From contig NC_088295.1 in assembly GCF_032854445.1 (NCBI RefSeq), forward strand, positions 56,341,249-56,405,248: a DNA stretch of 64,000 bases. The letters are read 5' to 3'. Position 1 is the stretch's first letter. The number at the start of each line of letters is the position of its first letter. Of the stretch, positions 12,512 to 23,887 are shown in pieces. The notes under the pieces are model-generated. The model saw only the letters and a list, made by a program, of their open reading frames with translations. It ran no database searches and was not told where the DNA came from. Made by a program: the position numbers and the translations under genes. Origin of the DNA: Liolophura sinensis (Eukaryota; Mollusca; Polyplacophora; Chitonida; Chitonidae).

Positions 12512-12938
12512 ACCAACGCAAATGTCACGAAGAAGTTTTCGGAAAGACGCCCCAAGCGTTTTGCCAAATAGCAATTCCGGCCTGACGAATCCACTATTCC
12601 ACGTTGATCTCCAGACTCGACAAGATCAGTCCGGGGGCCTGGAAGACGGAACGGAAATGTTGACTTATAATACTGCGGGTAGTTATCTAACGCCGATTTT
12701 CTGGCCGACTCGTCAGCCAGACTCTCAGTTTACAGGAATGGATCACGGGACCGACCTCAGGTCTTTTAACACTGGTGAAGAGGATGATGGGTATTGTACG
12801 CCATTCTCAGACCAGAATCCCCTGTACGAGGTTCTCGGGGAACGAGAGACCGTGGCAGATCAACACCCGAAGTGTTGCCGTCCAGAAACAGGCCCCATAC
12901 TTGAATGTGACTCTAGCAACTCTCACATACGAGAATGA
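12512..12938 (+). CDS. Orphan cytoplasmic-tail exon of P-type receptor, unit A
   Basis: A pyrimidine-rich acceptor ending TTAGCAG (NAGNAG type) precedes a phase-2 exon of about 142 residues ending in TGA at 12936-12938. Phase 2 is what the TM exon at 62532-62619 needs. Tyr motifs: MLTYNTAGSYLTPIF, DDGYCTPF and QNPLYEVL (an NPxY joined to YxxL). No TM or ectodomain exons are seen upstream in this unit, so it is orphaned, probably because the 12.1 kb segment present in unit C is missing. After DQHP the frame reads on into sequence that in unit B lies ~885 bp farther along, past a stop. Its first ~35 codons are in a different frame from B. Confidence 0.5.
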
Positions 12939-13310
12939 ACTCAAAGATTACATTAAATGGTAAAGTGTACCCTAGGGACAGCAGGCTATTCATAGCCTAT
13001 TTAAGTCACACTGAGTGTTAACCATTATATACGGTGTTTTTGTTATCTGAATATAGGTATGGAGTAATTTTAGAATAAATGCACGCAGTTGTGAATATAA
13101 TACTAGAAAACAATGCGACAAGAAAGAAGTGTGCTTAAAAGTGTCAATGTGGTCAAAATAAACATAGGATGTATACATTAGAATTCAACAATACAACACG
13201 AATTAATGCATTTTCCGATGCAGTTTTGCTAATTCTCTTTCCGTTTTATTGTAATATCAAATAGTACCAATATTGGATGTCTGTCACAACCAATCTCATA
13301 TTAATTATAT

Positions 13311-13560
13311 TTTTTATTTTTTTTATCTTATTGGTGTTTTAAGCCATATTCAAGAATATTTCACTTATACGACGGCGGCCAGCATTATCGTGGATGAGAC
13401 AGGGCAGAACCCAGAGGAAACCCACGATCATCCGCGAGATGCTGGCAGACCTTCCCACGTACCTGCGGAGAGGAAGCCAGCATGAACTGAGCTTGAACTT
13501 ACAGGCTCCTGGGTCATTCGCCGTGCTGGCGTGCTACCCCACTTGGCCACGGAGGCCTGC
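13311..13560 (-). mobile_element. tRNA-derived SINE, unit A
   Basis: Read on the minus strand: head GGCCTCCGTGGCC, a core with GCTGGCTTCCTCTC and ATGATCGTGGGTTTCC, GCCGCCGTCGTATAAGTG, then an A/T-rich tail. Same family as the element at 22480. Unit B keeps the 3' part (35451-35674) but has lost the head through a deletion. Confidence 0.75.
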
Positions 13561-14509
13561 ATCTTAGTTTTATCTTAATATCTCAAATTTATGCTATTTG
13601 TTATCTGTAAGCATCATACTGCACACGTGCTTATATTATTATATCTCCTTCTTGTCATGCGTAATATAAATAACCAGATTGGCCGCTGAGAGGTAATAAT
13701 GGGTTGTAATTAAAATGATCATTTAACCGGACAGGACTTTGCAGCACAAGTAAAGATTTTCACTATGGGCTGATTAGTGATTTAGAGTGTTGTGAGGAGA
13801 CGGTTGTCGATGAATATGCCTTGTCTAAAACTGTATCACCTAAAGCGAGAGTATCCCAAGGATCAGTTCCAAGACTCCTGCTGTTTGTAGTATAATTTGT
13901 CACATATATTTTATTTACGCCATACTGATACGTCCGCGTTGAGGTTAATGGGTGGAGGAAATCGGACTGCTCGACGTAAGGTTCGAAAAGTAGCTGTTTC
14001 AGTAGCTCAAAGCCGGTGTCTAGGTTAGTTTACAAAATCGTTTTTAATTTGCATAAAACTTACCCAATAACTTGATGATATGAGATAAACCATATCAACA
14101 CGGTTTGTTCACATTGTTGTTTGCCAACATAACCAAGGCTATCTTGTTTTTTTTAGAGAATTTTTATTTTAACAAATGTAAGTAAAATGGTGCAAAATAG
14201 CCCATCAGAAATACATCAGGTGGGAAGAGAGCTTTAAAGAGCATTTTGTTCAATGTGTCGACAAAAATTTATTACTATTTGCATATTTTTAAAATTTAAT
14301 TAAATGAAAAATTTTAGAAAATTGGTAAAATATAGATTTTAAAATGTCCATAATTATTATCTCCTTGATTATTCCAATTATCGACTGATAATTTCTAAAT
14401 GTTTAAACATTTCCCTAGTAGTATACAAAAGCTGCAGGCATAACTATTTTGGATTCTGCTCGGCATAATTGAAAGTAGAAGCGTGAATGATATGCACTTC
14501 TTTAAATGG

Positions 14510-14872
14510 TACCTGCCCGGATAGCACAGTTGGTAGAGCGTCCGCTTCGGGACCGGTAGATCCAGGATCAATCCTTGATCGAGTCACACCTAAGACTTTA
14601 AAAGAGGAAGTTGTAACTTCCTCGTTTGGAGTTCAGCATGAAGGGGATAGTGCAACGACTGATTGACCCGTATCAGTATAATGGCTCAGGCGGTGCGGCT
14701 TACTTTCCTTCGGTAAGTCGTCTCAGTGAAGCAGCACTAAATAAAAGAGCGGTGGAAATCCGTCCTGCAACAAGGAGGCACATTACACGTGCATGCACCC
14801 TAAGGATTCCTTCGTCGTCATATGACTGAAAAATTGTTGAGTACCACGTTAAACCCCAAGCACTCACTCACT
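14510..14872 (+). mobile_element. tRNA-derived SINE with (ACTC)n tail, absent from unit B
   Basis: tRNA-like head (TAGCACAGTTGGTAGAGCG; B-box-like GGATCAATCC), a body with AAAAGAGGAAGTTGTAAC, and a tail AAGCACTCACTCACTC. Flanked by an imperfect 10-bp target duplication CTTTAAATGG / CTTTAAACGG. The empty site is at B 36456-36465. Confidence 0.8.
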
Positions 14873-15912
14873 CTTTAAACGGCTGCTGAGAAGTTACGTA
14901 CATGTACTTATATGTTCGATGTATAAAATCACTATGTTCCATCCTCTAAAAATAATTTAACAAAACCCATTTAATCCGATATTTTACATGCATGTAGCCT
15001 AAATATGCATTGTCGTAACCCTTGGCCTTTGTTGTTGTTTCATTGAAATGACGATCACGACGAAAGAGTGACGTACGCTCAAATATTATTCCTGGTACTG
15101 TTGTGGCAAACTGACGACTTTATCTGCGCAACACAAAGACCCAATAGATTTACACAAAATGCGATCGCTGTGGGTTCAATTCTCGACTATCATCCTGTGT
15201 CATTGAGTGTACATGTGCTGAGGGCCTTCAGACAAACCCCGTAAACGTTTACTGTTCGACATGTTGACTTCAGGAGGTGTCAAAGGCGGATACCTGACAG
15301 TCGATCTCCAGATTTTTGCTTTTCAAAACTTGGACACCCAGCATCCTAGTGTACACAAAATGGTCGAGTGCCTCCTGTGGGCGTGTAACATTGTACACAC
15401 TCATCTCCATGCTTTAAGCAATGTCATCAGAGTTTGAAATCCCCACGTGCTTCTACGAAACAAAGACTAGTTTTACTTTGCGTGTGTCTGAATTCCACAG
15501 TTTTACTCCGTTTGAAAATGTAAAATCTGGATATTTTTGAGGAGGTGCATTTTAAAAATAAGCACAGGCTATTAAATCGGATAGTTTATTTTTCTCCTTT
15601 GTTTCAGCCTTGGTTGTGCCATAACCTAAGGCATTACTAAGCTATAGGCATAACTCCTGTACGCAGACCAGTGAGGCCAGTATAGGGATTAATGTTCATA
15701 TTGTGACATGTGCAGGACAAACTATTTGACTGTGAGAAGGTGTAAGGCTTCGGTGGTTTGTATTAAATAATGTTTCGACAATCACGCACGTGATCTTGGA
15801 ATACATACCTGGAACGTTCGTTATTCGGCTGAAGATTGGTTTGCGGATGTCTGAATCGACGCTTCGATTGACAAGCGTACAAGAAAGTTTTGTCACTCAG
15901 TTTAAGTCTAAG

Positions 15913-16168
15913 TATATTTATTTATTTATTTATTTGATTGGTGATTTCCCCGTTACTAAAAATTGTGGCAGTTGCCAGCATCAAGGTGGGGGAAATGAAA
16001 ACCTGGCACTGCCAGGGGGAAACCGATGACTATCTACAGGTTGCTGGTGGACCTTTCCATATAGGATCGGAGAGGAAGCATGAGCTGGACATAATCTCAC
16101 CGCGACCACTGGTTAGAGGCTACCGGGTAATTATGATGCACCAACACGCTAATCACTAGGCCACGGAG
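15913..16168 (-). mobile_element. SINE, diverged, unit A
   Basis: Minus-strand element with a TTTATTTATT tail at its 3' end, a central GGTCCACCAGCAACCTG-like stretch, and a head AGTCTCCGTGGCCTAGTG. Shared with B at 37189-37434. Confidence 0.6.
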
Positions 16169-17262
16169 ACTCCTAAAATAAGACTATGTGAACATGAATA
16201 ACAGTAGTCATGTGGTGGAAATGCTGGGATCTGACTCAAACTTCTAAGTATCTCCTGCTTTCAGTCCACTTAAAATATGTAAGCTTGTGCTTAGTCATCA
16301 AGTGCATAACAACAGGAAACGTGGTCCATATGAAATGTAAGATAAGCCTTTACATTCAAATTACCAGAAGTACGGCCCAAAAGTTTGACGCATGAAGTTG
16401 GTAGTTTTTATACTACCTGCCTGTTTCCCGATGGAGTGAAGACATTCGTTATGGTTTTGTTTCGATAATAAATCAGCTTATTTGCTTTAAAACACGCCTC
16501 ATTTTTTACACGTCTTGCTTAAGTTCCAGAAACATCCCTTCGTAATTTATGGAGATATAGGAGAAATAACCAGGCATGTAAAACGTCATGCACATTTTGA
16601 TTATGAACACAGAATTTATAAAATTACAACTGTGAGACCAGATATATACATATAAACAAAATGATGCACATAAAATTTGAGAAGGATAGTATATACCTGT
16701 ATGTTTTCATACAGTAACTAAATATTGCATAGTATCCCAAAGTACATAATGAGTTAACCAACAATGCAATAGGTGAGTCAACTGTGGAGAGTTGAGATCC
16801 ATGCTTGCAAACCTAGAGATACTTGGATTCATTTATGAGCTTTGTAGACGTATAAAATTATTCAAAAGCAGTCAAATAATGTAGTATACACAAAGGACAA
16901 AACATTTTCCAAGAAGTTAAAAGGTTGGAGACTTGGTTTCTAAAAGTCTTAATTTCCAATCATCGAATTTGAGTTGGACTCTTTGGAAAATCTTCTTGAT
17001 TAATAAACCACTTAATTGCAGGCCGGCGAATGTGTATAGGGCGAGTCCTCAAAAGCAAACGTGATAGGACAGAACGAATGGAATAGGTAATATTCCAAAA
17101 GCCAATTGAATGCAGTAAGGAAAGTGTTTTCAGTCCTTGATGTACGTGGTCCAACTACAAACGTCAAACAGACACTTTTCCTTTTATGGAACAGCTTTTG
17201 AACTACTTATACTGCCACTGTCGCAATCCCTTACGTTCACAAGTCACCACCCTGGCAGTCAG

Positions 17263-17797
17263 TCAAGCGTCCAGATCTTGTTTTGCCCGTGTGTTAGCCC
17301 TGTTCAGAACATCATAAGGATTAGCCTCGGTCTCAGTCCTGGCAGGAACTGCCCTGCCTCGATGCAACTGATTATACGTCATGTCGACGTCAGCATTTCC
17401 CGTGACACCGCCAATAACGTCATCAGAACTGCTCTCACCGTAAGAGTGTCTGACCACGTGATCGTAATCTCCATGCACTTTAAAATGTGCAGCTTCCCCT
17501 TGTACTCGGTCGTAGTCGCCATGGTGATTTGTTCCTGCGGCGGATCCAACCGAGAATGCAGCGTCTCCTGAAGTGTTGGCCGCTCTTCCGGTTTTGTTCA
17601 CCTTGGAGTACAAGTCGCTGACATTCGTTTCTGCAGCACGATTCCAGGGTGTGCCATTGTCGGTTCTCTCAAGCTGGTACAGCAAGTATCGGGAGTTAAT
17701 GTTGTCGTAACCAGCGTTGGGTCGGCTGACGATCTGTGCCTCCGTGACGTCATCATCACGGCTTTCTGTTTGAGGAATGGGGGGCTTCTGTGCGGAC
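17263..17797 (-). CDS. Gene M exon 6, Tyr-rich cytoplasmic tail (unit A)
   Basis: 535 bp, acceptor TTTTTGTCAG, phase 2, 177 residues to TGA at 17263-17265. Tyr motifs of type YxxV/L: DLYSKV, GDYDRV, GDYDHV, MTYNQL, NPYDVL, plus RYLLYQL. YDRV and YDHV are spaced 12 residues apart, close to an ITAM-like spacing, but V replaces L/I. Such sites dock SH2 proteins in known receptors; whether this tail activates or inhibits cannot be told. All motifs are kept in unit B despite loss of its TM exon. Confidence 0.72.
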
Positions 17798-20700
17798 CTG
17801 ACAAAAACAAACAAACAAAATCCATAGATGACTTTGGCATTTAAGAGCCTACAAACTCTTAGGTGCTAAGTTTTTCAGTGGCAAGTTGATATTGTCCAAG
17901 GCAGACGATTCCGACCTTGAACACAGACGGTAAATTCTTCCGCTCCTATTTTTCTCGTGGCATTGGTGAAAATCAGTGGTCGAGGTTGCACGTGTCAATG
18001 TCTTAGTTCGTGGAACACCGCTCGTCTTCATCCAATATAACCAAGTTTCTACGTCACGGGTGGGAAAGTTCGTCAGTAACTTGCCAAAGGTCGATGGGGA
18101 AAAAGGTCATTATAATTATGACGAATTCTTGTGTAAGGCCACAGTTTGCAAATTTTACTTTCCAATATAGTCCTTCAGACACCACAAAAAGTTTTCAGCA
18201 CAGAGGAATATAGGAGAAATTCACTAACTGAAGACAAATGTTATAACTAGAATGTTTTGACCTGGATCAAAAATTGATTAACGTTCTAATTTTGATGTTA
18301 CGAAAATCTGGAGGAAAAATAGAATTACTGTCTTTTCCAGAGGAACACGAGTAGAACCACGATCAGAACACACACCACCAGTCCTCCGATAACCCCACCC
18401 ACAATAGCACCGGTATCTGGGGATAAAGAGAAACTTGTAGGGCAAACCCGACCAAACTTCTGAAAATCACTCCTACAGTCTTTGGGTAATATACGAGTCT
18501 TTACAACCGCGCCTGAGAACAAATCTGTTCAAGATAACGAGAATTCTACTATGGATAATACCAGCTTTTGTAAACATTTCGACATTACACCTAATATCAC
18601 ATGTGGCTATAAACATGGGTATACAGTTAGACACAGTTCTGCACGTTTTGGAAGAGATCTGTCAAATTCAGACTCTTTAGGAAAGAGTCACCACTGAACT
18701 ATATGAAATGCAATGATTCGCGGCAAATGAGACTTGTACAGTAGAACTGTAAACACTGTGTCTTCTATCTAGTCAATAGAGTGCAGCACATAAGGCTTTC
18801 CTGAAATTTTATACTGTATACCCTTCTTATTTCCACCAAATTTAGAAAGTCAAACCTTACTGTTCACATTCATATTGTTGGCTTTAAGGATATAAGGATA
18901 GGACATAAAAGAGCGCTCTGGGGCCTTTTGTTCAAAAGATTATTCAAAGTTCAGCTAATTAACATGTCCTTTGTACATTTTCTCGCTCTTTACTTGTGAG
19001 GCCTTAGTGACAATAAGTCGTCGACGAAGCTCGTGTGGTCGTATATGCAGTCTAACATTCGTTGAAGCTCACTTGTCTTCCATCAATATATGGCGTTCAT
19101 CACATTTGGGCAAGTTTGTTAGTAACTCGCCAAAGGTTAGTGGTTTATGAGGGGCTCTCCAGTCTCCTCCACCCATAAAACTGACTTAAAACAATCATAA
19201 TAGTGAAAAAGTCTTGAGCATTACGTCAGGAAATAATGGAATAAATAAATAAATACATGAGTCTCGGTTTATTTGTTTGATTGTTGTAAAATGTCATACT
19301 CAAAAATGTTTTGTTATGGAATGGCTGCCCGTTTTACTGGTACAAGAAACCGGAGGGCCCGTGATAAACCATCTACCTTTGGCTAGGTACCTGATTCCTG
19401 ATAGCGGCAGAATCGGCAAATTCCATGTCCAGGAATGAGCCTTGCTTTAGCCGCTGCTGGTAACTGTTTTATTACCAGCAGGAGGATCTAGAATTAAACA
19501 TTTTGCGATCTGCATGGTACGACGACACTGCCCCTATTTAACTGGGTCTTTTTAGCGTACCATTTAGTTCCTCTTTTAAATGATAGATGTCACGAGTTGT
19601 ATTTTCCAAAGAGAGGCTGTTATTTGGCAGCGTGGTCTCGTATGACGTCACGGTGGGTTGGTATGTCGTTGCTGAAAAACAAAAGAAAGTTGCCACTGCA
19701 CCTAAACGGGGCACTGCTGTGCACGTGATATTTTAATGGGTAAATGCTGAGTATACTCAGTATACTGATTACAAGAAACAATGGTTAACGGACCTTGCAG
19801 CACTGGTATATATACCCTATTTATAATAGCTCTACGAGTAAGTTTTACAATGTCCTATAGGTGCAGCTGAGCAATATGTAGGAATTATTGTATAACTGCA
19901 CAAGATCATCTGTCATTGCTGCAGGAAACTCAGTTTTAAAAATACGTAAAGTCGATTTGTTTCTTTTTCGTTCAACTATAATAAGGGTCATACAATTAAA
20001 GACCAGAAATTTTAAGACCAGTAGCAGAAATCTAACTTACTGGATGTTTTTATTGAAGACGATTCTTCTGATCCTCCTGTTGAACCTGCTGAGATTGTTG
20101 TTGCTGCAAGAGGAGGGCAAGTCCCTGAGAACAATAACAGTCAATAATTTATACAAAAATTAAATTTAAAAAAAAGAAGTAAAAAGAAATATGAATGGGC
20201 GGATGTTGGCACCATCCTGATCGCATCTAACGCGGATCTTGATTGGCCGGTACATGTAGTCTCGTTTAGATCGTTTATGGCACTTTAGCCTTTCCTACAC
20301 GCTAGCTATAAACTTGACACGATGTATCTTCAGTTTGCTTACCTGTTAAGACAGGCGTGGTGACGAGAAAACTATCAGTGAATGATCTTTCATTCGCTTC
20401 ACTCACTCTCTTTCAAACCTGTAAAAAAATGATTGTGTCTAATTCCGCTTAACCGGAGGCTAGAGAATGAATACTCATCGTGCTGAATTAAATCACCGCG
20501 TTGCAATCAGGGCGCAACTGAGATACATATCTTGTTATAGACAACTGATATTCTTGCATGGTACACGATTTGAATACTGATTTCACTCAGTCGCCTAGAA
20601 CATACCTTGCGTCTTTCCTACTTTATTGAAAACTGTTGACTGCTTCTCTTTGTATGATTTCGTCCTATTTTTGTACTTTATATAATTTCTTGGGAACTAG

Positions 20701-23700
20701 CCATGCGACTACTGACCCGGAACACCCCTATGAGTTGACGGCTGGTATACGAATGTATGTTTCAACGCATAGATTACAATGGTAAAACACGTTTTCAAAT
20801 AGTTCTACTGAACTTCAAAAGTAAAAATAGTCAAAAGTATTTCTGTTTAAACATTTTAGTCATAGGGCCAAAATTTACCTAAGGGGCACTCGCCATTAAA
20901 AACGTCATTTGCCGATGACATACACGAGAAATAACTTGGAATGCTCTGGGAGACACCATTTCCTTCAAACGAGAGCGAAAACAGAAAAAAACGTGCCTGT
21001 AATGGTTTTGAGATAAGATGTTTTGTTGTTTCTATGGGTAAATAAATTGATATATGGTATATTTAACGACCGGAAAGTTCGTATTCCCCGGATATTATTT
21101 ACGGAATCAACAACGCCGAATTAATTAGTTGGGAGTGTCAGAAGTTTATTTTGTGCACGCTACGTCAATAAAGTATTCTTGGACAACCACTCAGATAAAA
21201 CAATACAGCGCAGTACATGCCCCGTGGAAATATGTTCCTATCGCTCACTGATTATCAGAGTTCCCTGGCGATGCAAAAACAGCCCCGCTCACCAGAGCAG
21301 CTGTGCACTACCCGAGCCGCCAATCTCAGCATTGAGATCTGCCCGGTCCGAAATTTGACTCGAAACCAGCAAGAGTGGAACACGAAAAATAACCCAACAA
21401 ACTAAAACCGTGAAGACCCGTCACATATAAAATTGAAACTAACATCACTGCACTTTTAAACCTAATTTTTCTCTGAATGGTACCATAGGAGGTTTGTAAA
21501 GTACTATTTTTAAAGCATTTACATGAATATTTGGAGCAATGTTGCTGACAAGAGATTGAATTTCATTGATTATATGTGATCATTTGTCAACTATCACAAT
21601 GTCGTCCCTACTCCATAGTTTAACTCTCCTTTGTATTGCAGCTGAAAGTTATCTCTTCGTATGTATTCAAAATAACTCAGCGAAACTGTTAATTATTTAG
21701 TGTCAACAGAATTTAATTGCTTGCTGAAAATACTTACCGGAAGAAGTGCATATGTATGTGATCGATCTCCCGCTGCTCCAGCGAGATATGTTAAAAAGAT
21801 GTTCACACGGGTCACCTATTAGTTCAGAACTAGAGGAATTCAAATCACACTGGCTTTGGCCAGCACAATTTTCCTGCAACTCATGGCGGTGATCGTTTGT
21901 ATTTCTAACCCAGCTACATCGGCTTGTGTTACCACGGCAACATCGGTCAGGCACAGAGGCTGATATAAGACGAGGACAAAATTTGTCAGTCGGATCCCAT
22001 TGGTAAAACTTGGCCTCTAATATACAGATGTGAGTCCCCTCGTCACACTCTAATTTGTTGTGTGTTTGACTGAAAACTGATGGTCCGTGACAGGCCTCGG
22101 AGATAATGACTGAAAAATATAAACAAGAATTGTATATAAACATGATAGTGTAAAAATGTGTGATTCTACACACACAAAAAAGAAAGGAACAAATCATGCA
22201 GGAAGAACAGAACAGCCTGTATAGCCTGTGTGGGTCAAATAGAAGCACCTTAATCTATCTCATTAGTCAAACAGTTGTATCGCACGAGTGGAAACAACTC
22301 CATGTGTATGTGTTCCAAATCGGGTGAGTTAGGGGAGGAGGGTGAGGTGGCATGGGCTGTTGTGGGGGAGTCCAATAATATATGAGTGAAATATTTTTAG
22401 TACGGCATAAAACACCAGTCAAAAAAATAAATTCTATAGCACAGATATTGGTGTTATTACACCACACGGCAATATGTACCAGGGGGCCTCCGTGGCTCAG
22501 CCGGTTAGCGCGCTAGCGCAGCGTAATGACCCAGGAGCCTCTCACCAATGCGGTCGCTGTGAGTTCAAGTCCAGCTCATGCTGGCTTCCTCTCAGGCCGT
22601 AAGTGGGAAGGTCAGCCAGCAACCTGCGGATGGTCGTGGGTTTCCCCCGGGCTGTGCCCGGTTTCCACCCACCATAATGCTGGCCGCCGTCGTATAAATG
22701 AAATATTCTTGAGTACGGCGTAAAACACCAAATAAATAAATAAATAAATATGTACATTAATTGCTGGTGTATTATTCATACCCTGACCATATAATGCTGG
22801 CAGCCGTCGTTTAAGCGAAACATTGTTAAGTGCAGCGTAAAACACCCATAAATACATATCCTTACACAGCATGGTGTAACAGGTTCGTCATGCGCACTGA
22901 TGAAGGGCGGTGTTTACGTCTGAGCCCTGTCCCATACACGTTATGGTCATCAGTGGAATGTTTTTCTGAACCACAATTAAACAACTACTTAAATATACTA
23001 CTTAACGAAGCTCTCTGTTTTTTTTGGTTGTTGTTGTTGTTTGTTTGTTTGTTTGTTTTTTTGTTTTCTTGGCGCGTGTCTTCAGTCGCATAAGCTTGTA
23101 TTTCATTTCGTTTAGCTATTTACAAAGTCTTTTATGACATGAGTTTTGTCACTAGTTTTAGTCTTAGTCTTAAAATTGAACAGGAAAGAGATGCCCAGGG
23201 GAATACATAGGCCCCTGCATGTGAAATATTGCTACATTTAGTATCCTTCTTTAGAATTCACTTCATGTTAGCGTTCTGTATTTAGTGTTGCACGTCATAT
23301 ATACGTTTGCAAAGAGTGCCCTACTTAAATTCTAAAACAATGTACCTGCATGCACACGGAATATGTTTGGTAACGTCTACACAGTACAGATGCACTTAAC
23401 TACGACTTGGCCGGTCCATATATGATCAGCGTAAAATACTGTACATATTTATCACCATTCAGAGAAAATTCTATTGATTTGATTGGTTGAAATGCCAAAC
23501 ATTAAAGACCGAATATGAAAGGGTAGATTAGTTTTCATATACCCCTGCAATCAAGGCGTCAGGCTCGGATGTATCCCCAGAATCAAGGCGAAACGAGCAG
23601 ATGTAAAATGTAAACAAAAAGGGAGACAACTTTGAACAAACTTCGTCCGTTAATATTTTCATCGACTTCGCCTCGGAAAAATATTATCGACATCAGCCAA

Positions 23701-23887
23701 ATATCTAGCCTTAAACCCCCGGAAGGCCGTCATATAAGAAATAATATATACACATGTATGTATATTGTGACACGCACCTTCTAAGACACTTACCTTCACC
23801 ATCTCCGGAACATACTTGCAGTCCAGCCGTCAGAATCGTCAGGAAGACTGGCATGTACATGGATGGTTGCACTCTAATAAGGCACAT
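17263..23887 (-). CDS. Gene M, unit A: type I receptor with SUEL-lectin-like domain and Tyr-rich tail
   Basis: Six exons on the minus strand: 23794-23887 (signal peptide), 21738-22109 (lectin domain), 20041-20124 and 19561-19671 (stalk), 18329-18416 (TM), 17263-17797 (tail). All borders are GT-AG. Phases are 1-1-1-1-2, so the 1284-bp CDS is open end to end, about 427 residues. The predicted product is a single-pass surface protein with an N-terminal sugar-binding-type domain and intracellular Tyr docking sites. The start ATG at 23887 directly precedes a hydrophobic leader. Exon lengths match unit B exactly for exons 1-4. The ligand and a role in recognition or immunity are inferred only from architecture. 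Alternative first exons may lie upstream at 25188 and 27935. Confidence 0.75.
17798..19560. other. Gene M introns around the TM exon (unit A)
   Basis: Apart from exon 5, no coding exon is recognised. 17924-18929 is the interval deleted in unit B. A fragment at about 19380-19480 resembles the GPCR-like remnant at 25500 (shared TAATAAAACAGTT and CATGGAATTT stretches). Confidence 0.5.
18329..18416 (-). CDS. Gene M exon 5, transmembrane helix (unit A)
   Basis: 88 bp, phase 1 to 2, acceptor TTTATCCCCAG, donor CA|GTAATT. Encodes a glycine/valine-rich helix (VGGVIGGLVVCVLIVVLLVF) followed by the stop-transfer LWKR. It lies inside a ~1 kb segment missing from unit B. The gene P TM exon at 62532-62619 has exactly the same length and phases and a similar WKR end. 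Confidence 0.72.
19561..20124 (-). CDS. Gene M exons 3 and 4, Ser/Thr-rich stalk (unit A)
   Basis: Exon 3 (20041-20124, 84 bp) encodes a segment starting GTCPPLAATTISAGSTG. Exon 4 (19561-19671, 111 bp) encodes TTYQPTVTSYETTLPNNS and onward. Both are phase 1-1 and would form an O-glycosylated stalk between lectin and membrane. Symmetric phase means either can be skipped or duplicated without a frame change. Both are intact in unit B. Confidence 0.65.
21738..22109 (-). CDS. Gene M exon 2, SUEL/Gal_Lectin-like domain (unit A)
   Basis: 372 bp, phase 1-1, with acceptor TATTTTTCAG and donor TCCG|GTAAGT. About 124 residues. It shows the family's opening AC.G pattern (EACHGPSVF), a central CC/C cluster (DRCCRGNTSRCSW), an N/S-type Cys segment (CAGQSQCDL), the GDPC motif, and a closing aromatic-Cys end (SITYICTSS). 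SUEL domains bind galactose or rhamnose in sea-urchin egg lectin, latrophilin and fish egg lectins. Sugar binding here is not shown, since the AN.GR loop is replaced by AKFYQWD. N-glycosylation sequons NTS and NIS are present. Confidence 0.72.
22270..22440 (+). repeat. SINE 3' tail fragment in gene M intron 1 (unit A)
   Basis: Only the 3' end of the common SINE survives (ATGAGTGAAATATTTTTAGTACGGCATAAAACACC). Shared with B near 43983-44045. A similar solo tail lies at 22793-22855 (B 44130-44195). Confidence 0.55.
22480..22747 (+). mobile_element. Full-length tRNA-derived SINE in gene M intron 1, absent from unit B
   Basis: Head with A box TGGCTCAGCCGGTTAGCGC and B box GAGTTCAAGTCC; core AACCTGCGGATGGTCGTGGG; 3' part GCTGGCCGCCGTCGTATAAA; tail (AATA)n. 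Perfect 8-bp target duplication ATATGTAC at 22472-22479 and 22748-22755. Unit B has the empty site (TTTGTAC) near 44086. It resembles molluscan SINEs of the MetaSINE type as I recall them, without certainty. Confidence 0.85.
23017..23070. repeat. Simple repeat, poly-T and (GTTT)n
   Basis: Low-complexity TTG/GTTT run; the B counterpart is at 44358-44418 with a different length, as expected for slippage. Confidence 0.8.
23794..23887 (-). CDS. Gene M exon 1, signal peptide (unit A)
   Basis: 94 bp, 31 codons plus one base, donor GTGAAG|GTAAGTG. Leader MYMPVFLTILTAGLQVCSG gives a clear hydrophobic core with a cleavage-like CSG. Identical length in B, and the same length as the distal first exon at 49195. 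Confidence 0.75.

Larger units (their letters stand above)
12939..17262. other. Unit A space between convergent P tail and gene M tail
   Basis: Non-coding apart from three SINEs (13311-13560, 14510-14872, 15913-16168), each listed separately. Nothing else recognisable. Confidence 0.5.

Noticed and set aside
15790-16159. Plus-strand frames around 15.8-16.2 kb
   Set aside because: They run through a SINE and its A/T-rich tail; no support as genes.
17598-17840. Minus-strand frame overlapping the gene M tail in unit A
   Set aside because: Shadow of the tail exon in another frame. It matters only in unit B, where a direct exon 4-6 join would enter the equivalent frame.
21217-21405. 62-codon plus-strand frame related to 42628-43011 in B
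   Set aside because: Ends and many residues differ between units, no domain or splice evidence; lies antisense in gene M intron 2.
22482-22575. tRNA gene
   Set aside because: A- and B-box-like motifs are there, but the spacing is stretched, no cloverleaf closes, and a SINE body with target duplication follows.
22526-22872. Frames on both strands at 22.5-22.9 kb
   Set aside because: Lie within the SINE at 22480-22747 and an adjacent SINE tail fragment.
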